Shown here piece by piece: positions 7,995 to 16,470 of a stretch of 64,000 bases of DNA. Under the pieces are notes generated by a model that did not search any database, was not told the DNA's origin, and was given only the letters and a program-made list of their open reading frames with translations. Origin of the DNA: an uncultured Eubacteriales bacterium (GTDB lineage Bacteria > Bacillota > Clostridia > Christensenellales > Aristaeellaceae). Every line of letters begins with the position of its first letter. Positions within the stretch are counted from its first letter, which is position 1. The position numbers and the translations under genes were made by a program. The stretch spans positions 1 through 64,000 of the forward strand of contig URUF01000006.1 of assembly GCA_900550955.1 (NCBI GenBank). The letters run 5' to 3'.

Positions 7995-8993
7995 TTAGCC
8001 CTGCGCCTTTACAGCCGTAATGGCCACAACGCTTACGATATCATCCACAGAGCAGCCGCGGCTCAAATCGCTTACCGGCTTGGCCAGGCCCTGGATAATG
8101 GGGCCGATGGCCTCCGCGCCCGCCAGGCGCTGCACCAGCTTGTAGCCGATGTTGCCCGCCTGCAAATCCGGGAACACAAGCACATTGGCATGGCCCGCCA
8201 CGGCGCTGCCGGGGCTCTTGAGCTGGCCTACGCTTTCCACCAGCGCGGCGTCCGCCTGCAGCTCGCCGTCCAAAAGCAGGTCGGGAGCCAGCTCCTTGGC
8301 CAGCTTGGTAGCCTCCTGCACCTTGGTTACGTTATCATGCTTGGCGCTGCCCTTGGTGGAGAAGGAAAGCATGGCTACGCGGGGGTCGATATCCACCAGC
8401 TGCTTGCCGGAGGCGGCGCTGGCAACGGCGATGGCGGCCAGCTCCTCGGCCGTGGGGTTGGGAATCACGGCGCAGTCGCCAAAGATCATCACGCCGTTAT
8501 CGCCCCACTTGCGGTCGGGCAGCTCCATGATGAAGCAGCTGGACACCACCTTGATGCCGGGGGCCGTTTTGATGATCTGCAAAGCCGGGCGCAGCACGTT
8601 GCCGGTGGAGTTGATCGCGCCGGCCACCATGCCGTCCGCGTCGCCGGCCTTGAGCATTACGGCGCCGTAGTACAGCGTGTTTTTGGTTACAAGCTCGGTG
8701 GCCTGCTCCATGGTCATGCCCTTGGCCTTGCGCAGCTCAAACAGCAATTCGGCATACGCGGCGCTCTTTTCGCTGGCGGCGGGGTCGATAATGGCTACGC
8801 CGGTAAGGTCGGTGCCGGTTTCGGCGGCGACCTTCTGCACTTCCTCCGGGTTGCCAAGCAGGGTTACGCTGGCTACGCCTTCCTTAAGGATTTTGGCGCT
8901 GGCCTGCACGGTGCGGGGCTCGGTGCCTTCAGGCAGCACGATGTGCTTTACATTTGCCTTGGCCTTGGCTTTGATTTTGTCGATGGCGGACAT
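7995..8993 (-). CDS. pta: Phosphate acetyltransferase
   Basis: A 332-residue short-form phosphotransacetylase, which converts acetyl-CoA and phosphate to acetyl phosphate. Family landmarks include KHIVLPEGTEPRTVQA near the start, VAGAINSTGNVLRPALQII in the middle, and SPGSAVAGHANVLVFPDLQAGNIGYKLVQRL with LAKPVSDLSRGCSVDDIV near the end. It lacks the N-terminal regulatory domains of the long enterobacterial form, as expected for Firmicutes. The start has GGGAGG at normal spacing and a promoter about 25-50 bases upstream. It is the first gene of the pta-ackA operon. Confidence 0.97.
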   Translation of the reverse strand: MSAIDKIKAKAKANVKHIVLPEGTEPRTVQASAKILKEGVASVTLLGNPEEVQKVAAETGTDLTGVAIIDPAASEKSAAYAELLFELRKAKGMTMEQATELVTKNTLYYGAVMLKAGDADGMVAGAINSTGNVLRPALQIIKTAPGIKVVSSCFIMELPDRKWGDNGVMIFGDCAVIPNPTAEELAAIAVASAASGKQLVDIDPRVAMLSFSTKGSAKHDNVTKVQEATKLAKELAPDLLLDGELQADAALVESVGQLKSPGSAVAGHANVLVFPDLQAGNIGYKLVQRLAGAEAIGPIIQGLAKPVSDLSRGCSVDDIVSVVAITAVKAQG

Positions 8994-9016
8994 GTTTTTT
9001 TCCTCCCTGTTGTGCT

Positions 9017-9044
9017 AAAATACAGCGTGTGTATCTGTTTTCAA
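9017..9044 (-). promoter_or_regulatory. Promoter of pta-ackA
   Basis: On the minus strand TTGAAA (-35), a 16-base spacer and TATTTT preceded by TG (-10) sit just upstream of the pta ribosome site. Confidence 0.5.
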
Positions 9045-9136
9045 CCGTTACAGTATACAACTTTTTCAAGCCGAATGGAAGGGGGAAGCCCAAAAAAGCA
9101 CGTGCGGAAGCGTTTTCCCGTGCGGCGGGCGGAGGC

Positions 9137-10309
9137 ATGAAACCAGTCGTAGGTGTGATTTGCGAATATGACCCCTTTCATTTGGGGCACCGGCGGCATT
9201 TTGAGCTGATTCGCGCCGCGCTTCCCGGGGCGCGAATCGTGTGCCTGATGAGCGGCTGCTTTACCCAGCGGGGCATGCCCGCGCTCCACGCGCCGCGCGC
9301 GCGTGCGCAGGCCGCGCTTAACGCCGGGGCGGACCTTGTGCTGGAGCTGCCCTGCGCCTTTTCCGTGCGCGATGCGGAGCGCTTTGCCCTGGGCGGCGTT
9401 CACATTTTAAGTAGCCTTGGCTTTGTGACCCACCTCTCCTTCGGCGCGGAGGACGCGCTGGATAGGCTGCGTCCCGCAGCCGCGCTGCTGGAACAGCCTA
9501 CGCCCGCCTTTGAACGGGCGCTCAAGGCAGCGCTCGCGCAGGGGGCCAGCTTTGCCGCCGCGCAGGGCGCGGCGCTGGATAGCTGCCTTGGCGCTCCCGG
9601 TTTGGCGGAAGCCCCCGCCTGGCAAAGGCCCAACAACATCCTGGCGCTGTGCTACCTGCGCGCAATGAACCGCCTGCAAAGCCCGCTTCAGCCGCTGCCG
9701 GTAAAGCGCGAGGGCGATTACCATGCCCAAACGCTTGCGGACGGGGCTTTCCCTTCCGCCACGGCGGTGCGCGCCGCCTTTGCGCACGGCGCGTTTGCGC
9801 AGGCCGACGCCGCCTGCGGCTACGCCCTGCCCCGCGAACCCGTTTGCCGCCCGGACGCGCTGGATGGCGTGCTGCTTTACAAGCTGCGCGCGATGAGCGC
9901 GCAGGCGCTCGCCGCCCTGCCGGACTGCACCGAGGGCCTTGAAAACCGCCTGAAAGCCTGCGCCCTGCGCTGCGCCTCGCGCGAAGCGCTGTTGGACGCG
10001 CTCAAAACCCGGCGCTACGCCCGCGCCCGGCTCAGCCGCCTGTGCTGCCACGCCCTGCTGGATGTAACGGCGGAGCTACTCAACGCGCACCCCGCGCCGG
10101 AATATGTGCGCCTGCTGGGCCTGCGCCGCGCAGCGCCCGAGCTGACCGGCCTTTTGGGGCAGAGCCCCTTGCCCGTGATTGCCAAAGCCGCAGACGGCGA
10201 TACCGCAAGCCCCCTGTGGCAACTGGACCTGCGCGCCTACGACCTGTGGGCCCTGGGCGCCGGGCTGCCCGCGGGGCTGATGCTCACGCAGGGCGTGGCG
10301 GCCCTATAA
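9137..10309 (+). CDS. tmcAL: tRNA(Met) cytidine acetate ligase (YlbM family)
   Basis: A 390-residue protein of the TmcAL family, which uses ATP and acetate to acetylate C34 of elongator tRNA-Met. The nucleotidyltransferase HIGH-type motif is CEYDPFHLGHRRH at residues 9-21, followed by VCLMSGCFTQRGMPAL and DLVLELPCAFSVRDAERFA, all characteristic. The start MKPVVGVICEY is placed by family alignment; a GGAGG lies only one base before it, which is unusually close, but the longer frame has no better site. It diverges from pta and ends five bases before the stop of the first tandem membrane paralog. A degraded copy of its 3' end is found at 14367-14410. Confidence 0.92.
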   Translation: MKPVVGVICEYDPFHLGHRRHFELIRAALPGARIVCLMSGCFTQRGMPALHAPRARAQAALNAGADLVLELPCAFSVRDAERFALGGVHILSSLGFVTHLSFGAEDALDRLRPAAALLEQPTPAFERALKAALAQGASFAAAQGAALDSCLGAPGLAEAPAWQRPNNILALCYLRAMNRLQSPLQPLPVKREGDYHAQTLADGAFPSATAVRAAFAHGAFAQADAACGYALPREPVCRPDALDGVLLYKLRAMSAQALAALPDCTEGLENRLKACALRCASREALLDALKTRRYARARLSRLCCHALLDVTAELLNAHPAPEYVRLLGLRRAAPELTGLLGQSPLPVIAKAADGDTASPLWQLDLRAYDLWALGAGLPAGLMLTQGVAAL

Positions 10310-10314
10310 GGCGC

Positions 10315-12234
10315 TTATTCAATCAGAACAAGTTTCAGCGCTTCCTTGTCCACGCGGTAGAGCTGCTGCGCTTTCAACGTGTCCGGCTGCTCAAACAAAA
10401 CGGCGTAGCGTTCCCGGAATTCCTGATCAATGGTACAAATCAGGAGATAGTCATATCCATCATATAAAAGCTTTGCGAATTCTTCAGCCTCCATAGACTT
10501 CGCAGGTTCGTCCCTCGCCACTTCGGACAGGAGCCACGGCTCATCTCCAACGCAAAGCGGTCTGAGCCGGTAGCGCATTGCCAAGTACGCCTCCCATGTG
10601 CTAGCCACATAAACGCTGGCCTCGGGAAGATCGCTATCGCTTTGTATTTTTTCTTTTACGTTCTGCGCAAGCGCTACATATTCTGCCTGCGATGCCGCCG
10701 CCTGCTTCGCATCCGCGCCGCTTAAATAGCCCGTTAGATAGGGATAGGGCGTTGCCAGAAGGAACGCCGCAACCACAATAGCCGCTGACCCCCCCCCGCG
10801 GAAATTTCCGCTTAGCCGGCAGTGCAGCGCAAGCAGCGCAGTCACCGTAAAAAGCGTCGCCGCAATCAGTTCAATGTAGCGTGTCCAACTGGCCAGGCTT
10901 TTGGCTTCGCTCATGCTGAATTTGAATAAATACATTCCGCACAGGCCGATTATATGCGCCGCTGTCATGATAGCGCAAACCATGCACAGGGCCGTCAACC
11001 GCGCTTTGGGCATTTTCTCCTGCCGCTGCGTCCTCCTGGCAAGCAGGTACAGCCCTGTTCCCACTACGATGATCAGCGCCGCATAGCTCAAATACCCGTC
11101 GGTTGCCCAAAAACGAAAAATCGGGTCAAAAAAGCGTTGAATATAGTTGTTGAGCACTTCCTTGCGCCAAAGCTGCTCCGGCGAACCCCTTAGCATGGCC
11201 AGCCATTGCGCGGGCCCCATCGGGCGTGAAAGCCCGCTTTGGGCAAGCCGCGCGCCGCGCGCAGCTATATGAGCGGCCCACGACGCCTTGGCCGCGATAA
11301 CAAATCCCACGGCCAGCGCGCCCTTGAAAACCCTTTGACCACGTTTGAGCCCAGCCTGCGGCACGCCTTCGGCCCTGCGTTCCAGCCAGAGCCCAAGCGA
11401 AAAAACAGCCGCGCCTCCCAGCGCAAACAATAGCCCCACGTCCTTGGTTAGCACCAGCATAAACAGGGCCAAACACACCATGGCCGTATCAACACCGTCC
11501 GGGTTTTCTTTCAGAAATGCGAAGGCGCACACAAAGCCGCTCAACGTGGCAAGGTAAGCGTCAATATATACCAGCGCATAAGCAGAGCTTGTATAGATCA
11601 TTACAGGCACGATGTAAACCGCTCCCGCCGCAAACGCAATTCGCCACGGCTTGCGGTAATGGAGGCCTTTCAAAAACGGCGTAAAAAGGCTTAGCATGGC
11701 CCATTGATAGGTCATGTAAACCAACGGTTCATCGATCTCCCGTCCGTTCAAGAGCAGTCCATTTGCTTTTTGCACAAAATATTGAAGCAGCGCCATCCCC
11801 GGCGGATAGCTTGCAAACAGCGAGCGAGAGGCCGGATGGGTGGAAAAATCATCAATCTCGCACATCACCTTTACTACGTCGCCCCAGTGCGTAAATTCGT
11901 CGTAGTAATGAATCAGCTTGCCGCGATTCGTATACCACACCAGCGCAAATAATAACAGCCACACCCAAAAGCCCGGCGTGAAAATGTTTTTGAGCAAGGG
12001 GCGCAGCCGCCGCCTTTGCCAGGCCGTACACAGCGCCAAAGCATAGCACAGCGCGCAAATGGCCAATACCAGATAAACGCTTTCTTTCAGCGCTCCCAGC
12101 AGGCCGCCCCAATACAGTACAAACACAATCGCCAAGGGCCCTACGGCCAGCGTTTCCTCCAGTTGCTTTTCAAACAGGGCGCAGCAGAGTACCCCTCCTG
12201 CCGTCAGGCACAAAAATATCATCGCCACTGTCAA
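10315..12234 (-). CDS. GT-C-like polytopic membrane protein, paralog A
   Basis: A 639-residue membrane protein, first of three tandem paralogs (with 12360-14258 and 14420-16300). Shared landmarks are HYYDEFTHWGDVVKVM at about residue 112 in an outer loop, ASRSLFASYPPGMALLQY, VYIDAYLATLSGFVCA, LTKDVGLLFALGGAA, and a C-terminal extracytoplasmic domain ending QLYRVDKEALKLVLIE. An acidic DE motif in the first large loop is typical of GT-C glycosyltransferases, but no family is certain. The start is TTG: GGAGG lies ten bases upstream and the resulting N-terminus aligns without gaps to both paralogs. A nine-G run sits at about codon 480. Confidence 0.7.
   Translation of the reverse strand: MTVAMIFLCLTAGGVLCCALFEKQLEETLAVGPLAIVFVLYWGGLLGALKESVYLVLAICALCYALALCTAWQRRRLRPLLKNIFTPGFWVWLLLFALVWYTNRGKLIHYYDEFTHWGDVVKVMCEIDDFSTHPASRSLFASYPPGMALLQYFVQKANGLLLNGREIDEPLVYMTYQWAMLSLFTPFLKGLHYRKPWRIAFAAGAVYIVPVMIYTSSAYALVYIDAYLATLSGFVCAFAFLKENPDGVDTAMVCLALFMLVLTKDVGLLFALGGAAVFSLGLWLERRAEGVPQAGLKRGQRVFKGALAVGFVIAAKASWAAHIAARGARLAQSGLSRPMGPAQWLAMLRGSPEQLWRKEVLNNYIQRFFDPIFRFWATDGYLSYAALIIVVGTGLYLLARRTQRQEKMPKARLTALCMVCAIMTAAHIIGLCGMYLFKFSMSEAKSLASWTRYIELIAATLFTVTALLALHCRLSGNFRGGGSAAIVVAAFLLATPYPYLTGYLSGADAKQAAASQAEYVALAQNVKEKIQSDSDLPEASVYVASTWEAYLAMRYRLRPLCVGDEPWLLSEVARDEPAKSMEAEEFAKLLYDGYDYLLICTIDQEFRERYAVLFEQPDTLKAQQLYRVDKEALKLVLIE
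10789..10797 (-). repeat. G9 homopolymer inside paralog A
   Basis: Nine G on the coding strand encode three Gly (FRGGGSAA) just before a TM segment at about codon 480. Insertion or loss of one G would cut off the C-terminal quarter of the protein. Confidence 0.9.
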
Positions 12235-12313
12235 GGCTATATCACCTCCGCTCCGGCGCATGCCGCCAAATAACGCATTTTATAATCGAAAGGCCCACAT
12301 GCCCGATAGAATT

Positions 12314-12343
12314 ATTATATAATACCCTTTGAAAGCCTGTCCA
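12314..12343 (-). promoter_or_regulatory. Promoter of paralog A
   Basis: On the minus strand TGGACA, an 18-base spacer and a perfect TATAAT lie about 80 bases upstream of the TTG start. Confidence 0.55.
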
Positions 12344-12359
12344 GAGGGCGCTTAGGCGC

Positions 12360-14258
12360 TTATTCAATCAAAACAAGCTTTTGCGCTTCCTTGTCCACGC
12401 GGTAGAGTTGGCGGTCGGCCACGCGCTGGGGCTCCTCAAACAGCTCGCCATAGTCCCTTGCAAAGCTTTCCGAGCTTTTGTATAGCACCAGATAATCGTA
12501 TCCTCCCGCCAGCTTCGTCCAAAAATCGCCAGGGGAGAGGACGTGCGCGCCCGGCACGTCCGAATCCGCCCGCACCGCAAGGCAGCTTGGCTCGTTGCCA
12601 ACCACATAGGGCCTCAGGCGGCTGTGCAGCGTAACAAAATCCGGGCTGTTCTCCGTTTGGGAAACCACATAAACATGCTCGCCGCCACTTTTTTTGAGCG
12701 CAAGCAGCCTTTCCGACAAGGCAAGATACGGCGCCTGCCGCTCCACGGAATAGGCCACGTCCGTGCGCGTCACGGCATTGAGCACGGCGTTCCAGGGGGA
12801 CAGCAGCATAAGCCCCGCCAGCAGCATAAGCCCTGCGCACCTTGGTATTCCCTTGGAATATGCCGGCCGGCGCAGGCGCATGCAGCAGGCTAGCAGCGGA
12901 AACAGGACATACATCAAAGCGATGTTCGTATACCGCCTGTATGAGGTAAGGATAAGGGCTTCCTCTTGCGAAAACTGGAACATATAGGAAATGACCAGCC
13001 CCGCCATATACAACGCCGCAACCAGCAGGCAAACCGCCGCCATGCTGCGAAAGCCGGCAGCATATTCCCCCTCCTGCACCAGCCGCTTGTACATGGCCAT
13101 AAAGCCCAGGGCGGCAAGCAGGAAGGCGGCAAGATAGCTGATGTATCCATCTGTGATCTGTACGCGCAGGATGGGCTTCACGCCCTCATACAGGAACGAG
13201 TACAGCGTGGTCCTTCGCCAGGGCTGCTGGGTGCTTCCGTTGATAACGGCCCAAAGCTCCTTCACGCTAAACTGATTGGCAAGCTTTACGGAAAGTTGCA
13301 TTTCCCGGCTTTGCGCGCATTGCAGCGTCCAGGTAGCCTGCGCCGCAATCACCGCCAGCAGCATCAGCGCCACGGAAAGCGCCCATTTTTTGCGGTTATC
13401 CCTTGCAAGCCCCTGCGCGCGGGAACATAGCGCAAACGCGGCAACGCCGCCCAGCGCAAACAATAGCCCCACGTCCTTGCAAAGCGTCAATACAAAAGCG
13501 CCCGCGAAAAGCGTTGCAAGGGACAGCCCGTCCAGCCTTGCGCAAAAAAGCCCGTAAGCGCATAAAAAGCCTGCCAGTATCGCCAGGTACGCATCGATAT
13601 AAATCGAAGAAAGCGCATCCGTAAACACGATGCAGCACCCCAGCACAACGGCCAGGCCATTTAGCAGGGCTTCCAGGGGCCTTCGCAACGACAGGCCGCT
13701 TACAAACGGCATAAAAAGGGCAAACATCGCCCATTGATAGCTTGTGTACAGCAAACCTTCATTCAGCACGGAAGCGCCAGAAACAAGCGCGGAAAGCTTT
13801 TGGCCCAGATATTGCCATAAAGCCATGGCCGGGGGATAGGTGGGGAACAGCGCGTTGCTTTGAGGATTCGTGGTAAAATCGTTAAGCTGGCACATCACCT
13901 TTACCGCATCGCCCCAATGGCTGAACTCGTCCCAGCCGCTAAGGCATTTGCCGCGGTTGATCAGGCAGGCAAATATGCACAGCAGCGCATACAGCACAAA
14001 GGCCGGCGTAAACATGCGCCGCAGGAGCGCCCCGGGCGCTTTGCGGCAGTAAAGGAAGCCCGCGGCCGCCAGCATGGCCGACAGGCCTAAAACAGCCGCC
14101 GGGGCCAAGGCTAACGCGCCCGCCAGGCCCAGGCCATAGCAAAAAATGATAATGGCAAAAATGCTTAACGGCAGGCATTGCTCAAAGCACTTGCCAAAAA
14201 AAGCCGCCCCACCCAGGCACAGTCCTCCTATTGCGGCAAACATCAGCAGTTCCGCCAT
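12360..14258 (-). CDS. GT-C-like polytopic membrane protein, paralog B
   Basis: A 632-residue membrane protein, the middle of three tandem paralogs. It shares the N-terminal block (SIFAIIIFCYGLGLAGAL), WDEFSHWGDAVKVM near residue 110, NALFPTYPPAMALWQYLGQ, IYIDAYLAILAGFLCAYGL, TLCKDVGLLFALGGVA, and the terminal DYGELFEEPQRVADRQLYRV...KLVLIE. Unlike A and C it has no nine-G run. ATG start with GGGGAGGAAC directly upstream and a consensus promoter further up, so it is separately transcribed. The extracytoplasmic C-terminal domain of about 110 residues may bind or position a substrate; the function itself is not known. Confidence 0.7.
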   Translation of the reverse strand: MAELLMFAAIGGLCLGGAAFFGKCFEQCLPLSIFAIIIFCYGLGLAGALALAPAAVLGLSAMLAAAGFLYCRKAPGALLRRMFTPAFVLYALLCIFACLINRGKCLSGWDEFSHWGDAVKVMCQLNDFTTNPQSNALFPTYPPAMALWQYLGQKLSALVSGASVLNEGLLYTSYQWAMFALFMPFVSGLSLRRPLEALLNGLAVVLGCCIVFTDALSSIYIDAYLAILAGFLCAYGLFCARLDGLSLATLFAGAFVLTLCKDVGLLFALGGVAAFALCSRAQGLARDNRKKWALSVALMLLAVIAAQATWTLQCAQSREMQLSVKLANQFSVKELWAVINGSTQQPWRRTTLYSFLYEGVKPILRVQITDGYISYLAAFLLAALGFMAMYKRLVQEGEYAAGFRSMAAVCLLVAALYMAGLVISYMFQFSQEEALILTSYRRYTNIALMYVLFPLLACCMRLRRPAYSKGIPRCAGLMLLAGLMLLSPWNAVLNAVTRTDVAYSVERQAPYLALSERLLALKKSGGEHVYVVSQTENSPDFVTLHSRLRPYVVGNEPSCLAVRADSDVPGAHVLSPGDFWTKLAGGYDYLVLYKSSESFARDYGELFEEPQRVADRQLYRVDKEAQKLVLIE

Positions 14259-14307
14259 CGTTCCTCCCCCTCTGTATTCCGGCTTCTGTGCATTCCCATT
14301 TTTTATC

Positions 14308-14335
14308 ATTATAAAAGTATCGCAACAATTGTCAA
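14308..14335 (-). promoter_or_regulatory. Consensus promoter of paralog B
   Basis: TTGACA, 16-base spacer, TATAAT on the minus strand: both hexamers are perfect. It lies about 50-75 bases upstream of the ATG of paralog B. Confidence 0.8.
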
Positions 14336-14366
14336 ACCTTTTATCATTGCGTCAATCCCTGCCGGG

Positions 14367-14410
14367 CCAAGCCGCAGACGGCGATACCGCAAGCCCCCTA
14401 TGGCGGCCCT
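14367..14410 (+). pseudogene. Fossil fragment of the tmcAL 3' end
   Basis: Bases 14367-14399 repeat the stretch of tmcAL encoding AADGDTASPL (10184-10215), then jump to the last codons and stop of tmcAL (10296-10309) without the 80 bases between. The junction is at a TGGC present at both ends of the missing segment, consistent with a deletion between short direct repeats. The match continues into the 3' end of paralog C, as it does from tmcAL into paralog A. Confidence 0.85.
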
Positions 14411-14419
14411 ATAAGGCGC

Positions 14420-16300
14420 TTATTCAATCAGAACAAGCTTCTTCGCCTCCTTGTCCACGCGGTAAAGCTGGCGGTCGGCCATTTTCTCCGGTTCTGCAAA
14501 CAGCGCGCCGTAGTCCTTTTCAAAAGCGTCTGTGGTTTTGTACAGCACCAGATAATCGTAGCCGTAAATCACGCATTCCGCAAATTCCTCAAACGTGCGC
14601 CTCGAGGTAAAGCGGTCCTCCTCGCGCCCGTCGATAAACACATCCCAAGCATCGGCATTCACCTCTATGGGCCGCAGGCGGTAGCGCAGGATTACCTGTT
14701 CAATCCCGCCCGAATCCGACGCTACAACATATACCCGTTCCGTACCGCCAGGGCAAAGGGCCTCCACCCGCCCGGCCATTTCAATGTATTCCTCCTGGTA
14801 TTGCGCGGCCGCCTGCGCATGAAGCCGCGTTACGCTGTTAAGCAGGCTGTTCCATGGCGCAAACAGGGCAAACGCAGCCAAAGCGGCCGCCGTAGCCCGC
14901 CGCGGTAGGCCGTTTTCCCAGCAGGGGCCGCGCATCGCCAGGCAGCACGCAAACAGAATGAAAAACAGCATTTCCACAGGAATGTTGATATAGCGCGTAA
15001 AGGAGCCCAGCCGCACCGCCTCATCCTCATAAAACTTAAATCCATAGGTTACGCCCATGCCGGCGATGTAGACCCCCACGGCCGTAAAGGCAACCGCCGT
15101 CAGGCGGCGCAGCCCTTTTTGCTCCTGCGCGTTTTTGGTCAAATAACACAAAAGGGCAAAGCCCGCCGCCAGCAAAACCAGCACCATAAAATAGCTTATG
15201 CTATAATCCGTGGCCTGCACGGGAAAAATGGGGTCAAAAAATTTGTAGAGAAAATTGCGCAGCGCCGTTCTGCGCCAGGGCTCCCGCAGCGCGCTCAGCG
15301 AAACGGGGTTTGAAAAGGTCGCCTGCGCCGTGGCGTTCATCAAAGCCGCATGCAGGCTCCAGCTGCCCCGGGCAGCCGCCACGGAAAGAACGGCTGAAAG
15401 GGTAACCCCCCCCCGGCTGCTTTGGAAGGCTTCCCGGATTCCCCTTCTCTCAAAGCCGCCGGCAAACCACAGGCATGCCGCGCCCGCCAGGGAAAACACC
15501 AGCCCCGCATCCTTGGTAAGGGTAAGCACAAACAGGCCGGCGCAGGCCGTCGCTATGCATAAGCCGTCCTTTTTGCGCTCCAGCAGCGGATAGGCGCACA
15601 CAAAACCGGCCAGCGTTCCCAGCAGCGCGTCGCTATGCAGCAAATCAAACGCCAGCGGGAACACCGCCATCGCCGCCAGGGGCACCAACACCCCATGCGC
15701 CGCCGCTTCCAGCGGCCTGCGGAAGGAAAGGCGCTTGAGGAAGGGCAGGTACAGCGCCAGCATCAGCCATTGATAGGCTACAAACAGCATCGGCTCCGAA
15801 AACGCCGTTTTGGATGGCATAAGCGCGCCCAGGGCCTGCAACAGGTACTCCCACAGCGGCAAAGCCGGCGGATAGGACGCGAACAGGGAGCGCGCGGCGG
15901 GGTCGCTGGGGAGCACGCCCTGTTGAACCATGATTTTAACCGCATCAGCCCAGTAGGTAAACTCGTCCCACGTATGCACGGGCTTGCCCGCGTTGGCGAA
16001 GCAAACGGCCGCGCACCACACGCCGTACAAAACCAGCGCCGGGGTACACAGCTGCCTTGCAAGCCTGCGAACGCGCCTTTGCCTTACCGCCACCGCCAGC
16101 CCGGCCGCCGCGGCCGCGCCGCACAGGCCAAGCACCGCATATACGCCCGCCTGCAGCGCGCCTGCAAGGCCAAAGCCATACAGCACCACGATCATTGCAA
16201 AGATAGCCAGCGGCGCGCCCTCCTCAAAGCGCCTGTGAAACACGGCCGACAGGAATACGCATCCGCATAGGATAAGCCCAAACAACACTGCCGCAGCCAA
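14420..16300 (-). CDS. GT-C-like polytopic membrane protein, paralog C
   Basis: A 626-residue membrane protein, third of the tandem family. It carries TWDEFTYWADAVKIM near residue 112, ARSLFASYPPALPLWEYLLQ, LTLTKDAGLVFSLAGAA, and the conserved tail KDYGALFAEPEKMADRQLYRV...KLVLIE. The start is TTG with AAAGGAG nine bases upstream, in the same alignment position as A and B. It has its own strong promoter. A nine-G run lies near codon 295. Its 3' flank contains the tmcAL fossil, so this copy and A share a duplicated boundary. A GT-C-type glycosyltransferase is the best guess from topology. Confidence 0.7.
   Translation of the reverse strand: MAAAVLFGLILCGCVFLSAVFHRRFEEGAPLAIFAMIVVLYGFGLAGALQAGVYAVLGLCGAAAAAGLAVAVRQRRVRRLARQLCTPALVLYGVWCAAVCFANAGKPVHTWDEFTYWADAVKIMVQQGVLPSDPAARSLFASYPPALPLWEYLLQALGALMPSKTAFSEPMLFVAYQWLMLALYLPFLKRLSFRRPLEAAAHGVLVPLAAMAVFPLAFDLLHSDALLGTLAGFVCAYPLLERKKDGLCIATACAGLFVLTLTKDAGLVFSLAGAACLWFAGGFERRGIREAFQSSRGGVTLSAVLSVAAARGSWSLHAALMNATAQATFSNPVSLSALREPWRRTALRNFLYKFFDPIFPVQATDYSISYFMVLVLLAAGFALLCYLTKNAQEQKGLRRLTAVAFTAVGVYIAGMGVTYGFKFYEDEAVRLGSFTRYINIPVEMLFFILFACCLAMRGPCWENGLPRRATAAALAAFALFAPWNSLLNSVTRLHAQAAAQYQEEYIEMAGRVEALCPGGTERVYVVASDSGGIEQVILRYRLRPIEVNADAWDVFIDGREEDRFTSRRTFEEFAECVIYGYDYLVLYKTTDAFEKDYGALFAEPEKMADRQLYRVDKEAKKLVLIE
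15406..15414 (-). repeat. G9 homopolymer inside paralog C
   Basis: Nine G on the coding strand span the codons for RGGV (SSRGGVTLSAV) near residue 295, at the edge of a TM segment. Confidence 0.9.
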
Positions 16301-16351
16301 GCGTATCTTCTCCTTTCAAGCGTACAGGAATTGGTAATCCACTTCATACAC

Positions 16352-16380
16352 ATCATAGAATACAGTCCGTTTTCTGTCAA
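16352..16380 (-). promoter_or_regulatory. Promoter of paralog C
   Basis: TTGACA, 17-base spacer, TATGAT on the minus strand, about 50 bases upstream of the TTG start. Confidence 0.75.
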
Positions 16381-16409
16381 CTCAAACGCGTTTCCCGCCG
16401 GCTTATCCC

Positions 16410-16437
16410 TTGCGTATTCCCAAACCTGTGCTACAAT
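16410..16437 (+). promoter_or_regulatory. Promoter of the ABC exporter operon
   Basis: TTGCGT, 16-base spacer, TACAAT, followed 33 bases later by the first ABC gene. It lies back to back with the paralog C promoter. Confidence 0.6.
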
Positions 16438-16470
16438 AGGAGCGCAACTTTTTTCCAAGGAGAATCCGCC

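Noticed and set aside
6523..7998. A long open frame (491 codons) on the plus strand opposite ackA.
   Set aside because: It lies entirely across ackA and its codon pattern mirrors the other strand of a GC-rich gene; protein sequence is His/Ala-rich without family features. ackA is certain.
8190..9140. A 316-codon frame on the plus strand opposite pta.
   Set aside because: Antisense of a well-identified gene; Gly/His-rich low-complexity translation and no ribosome site.
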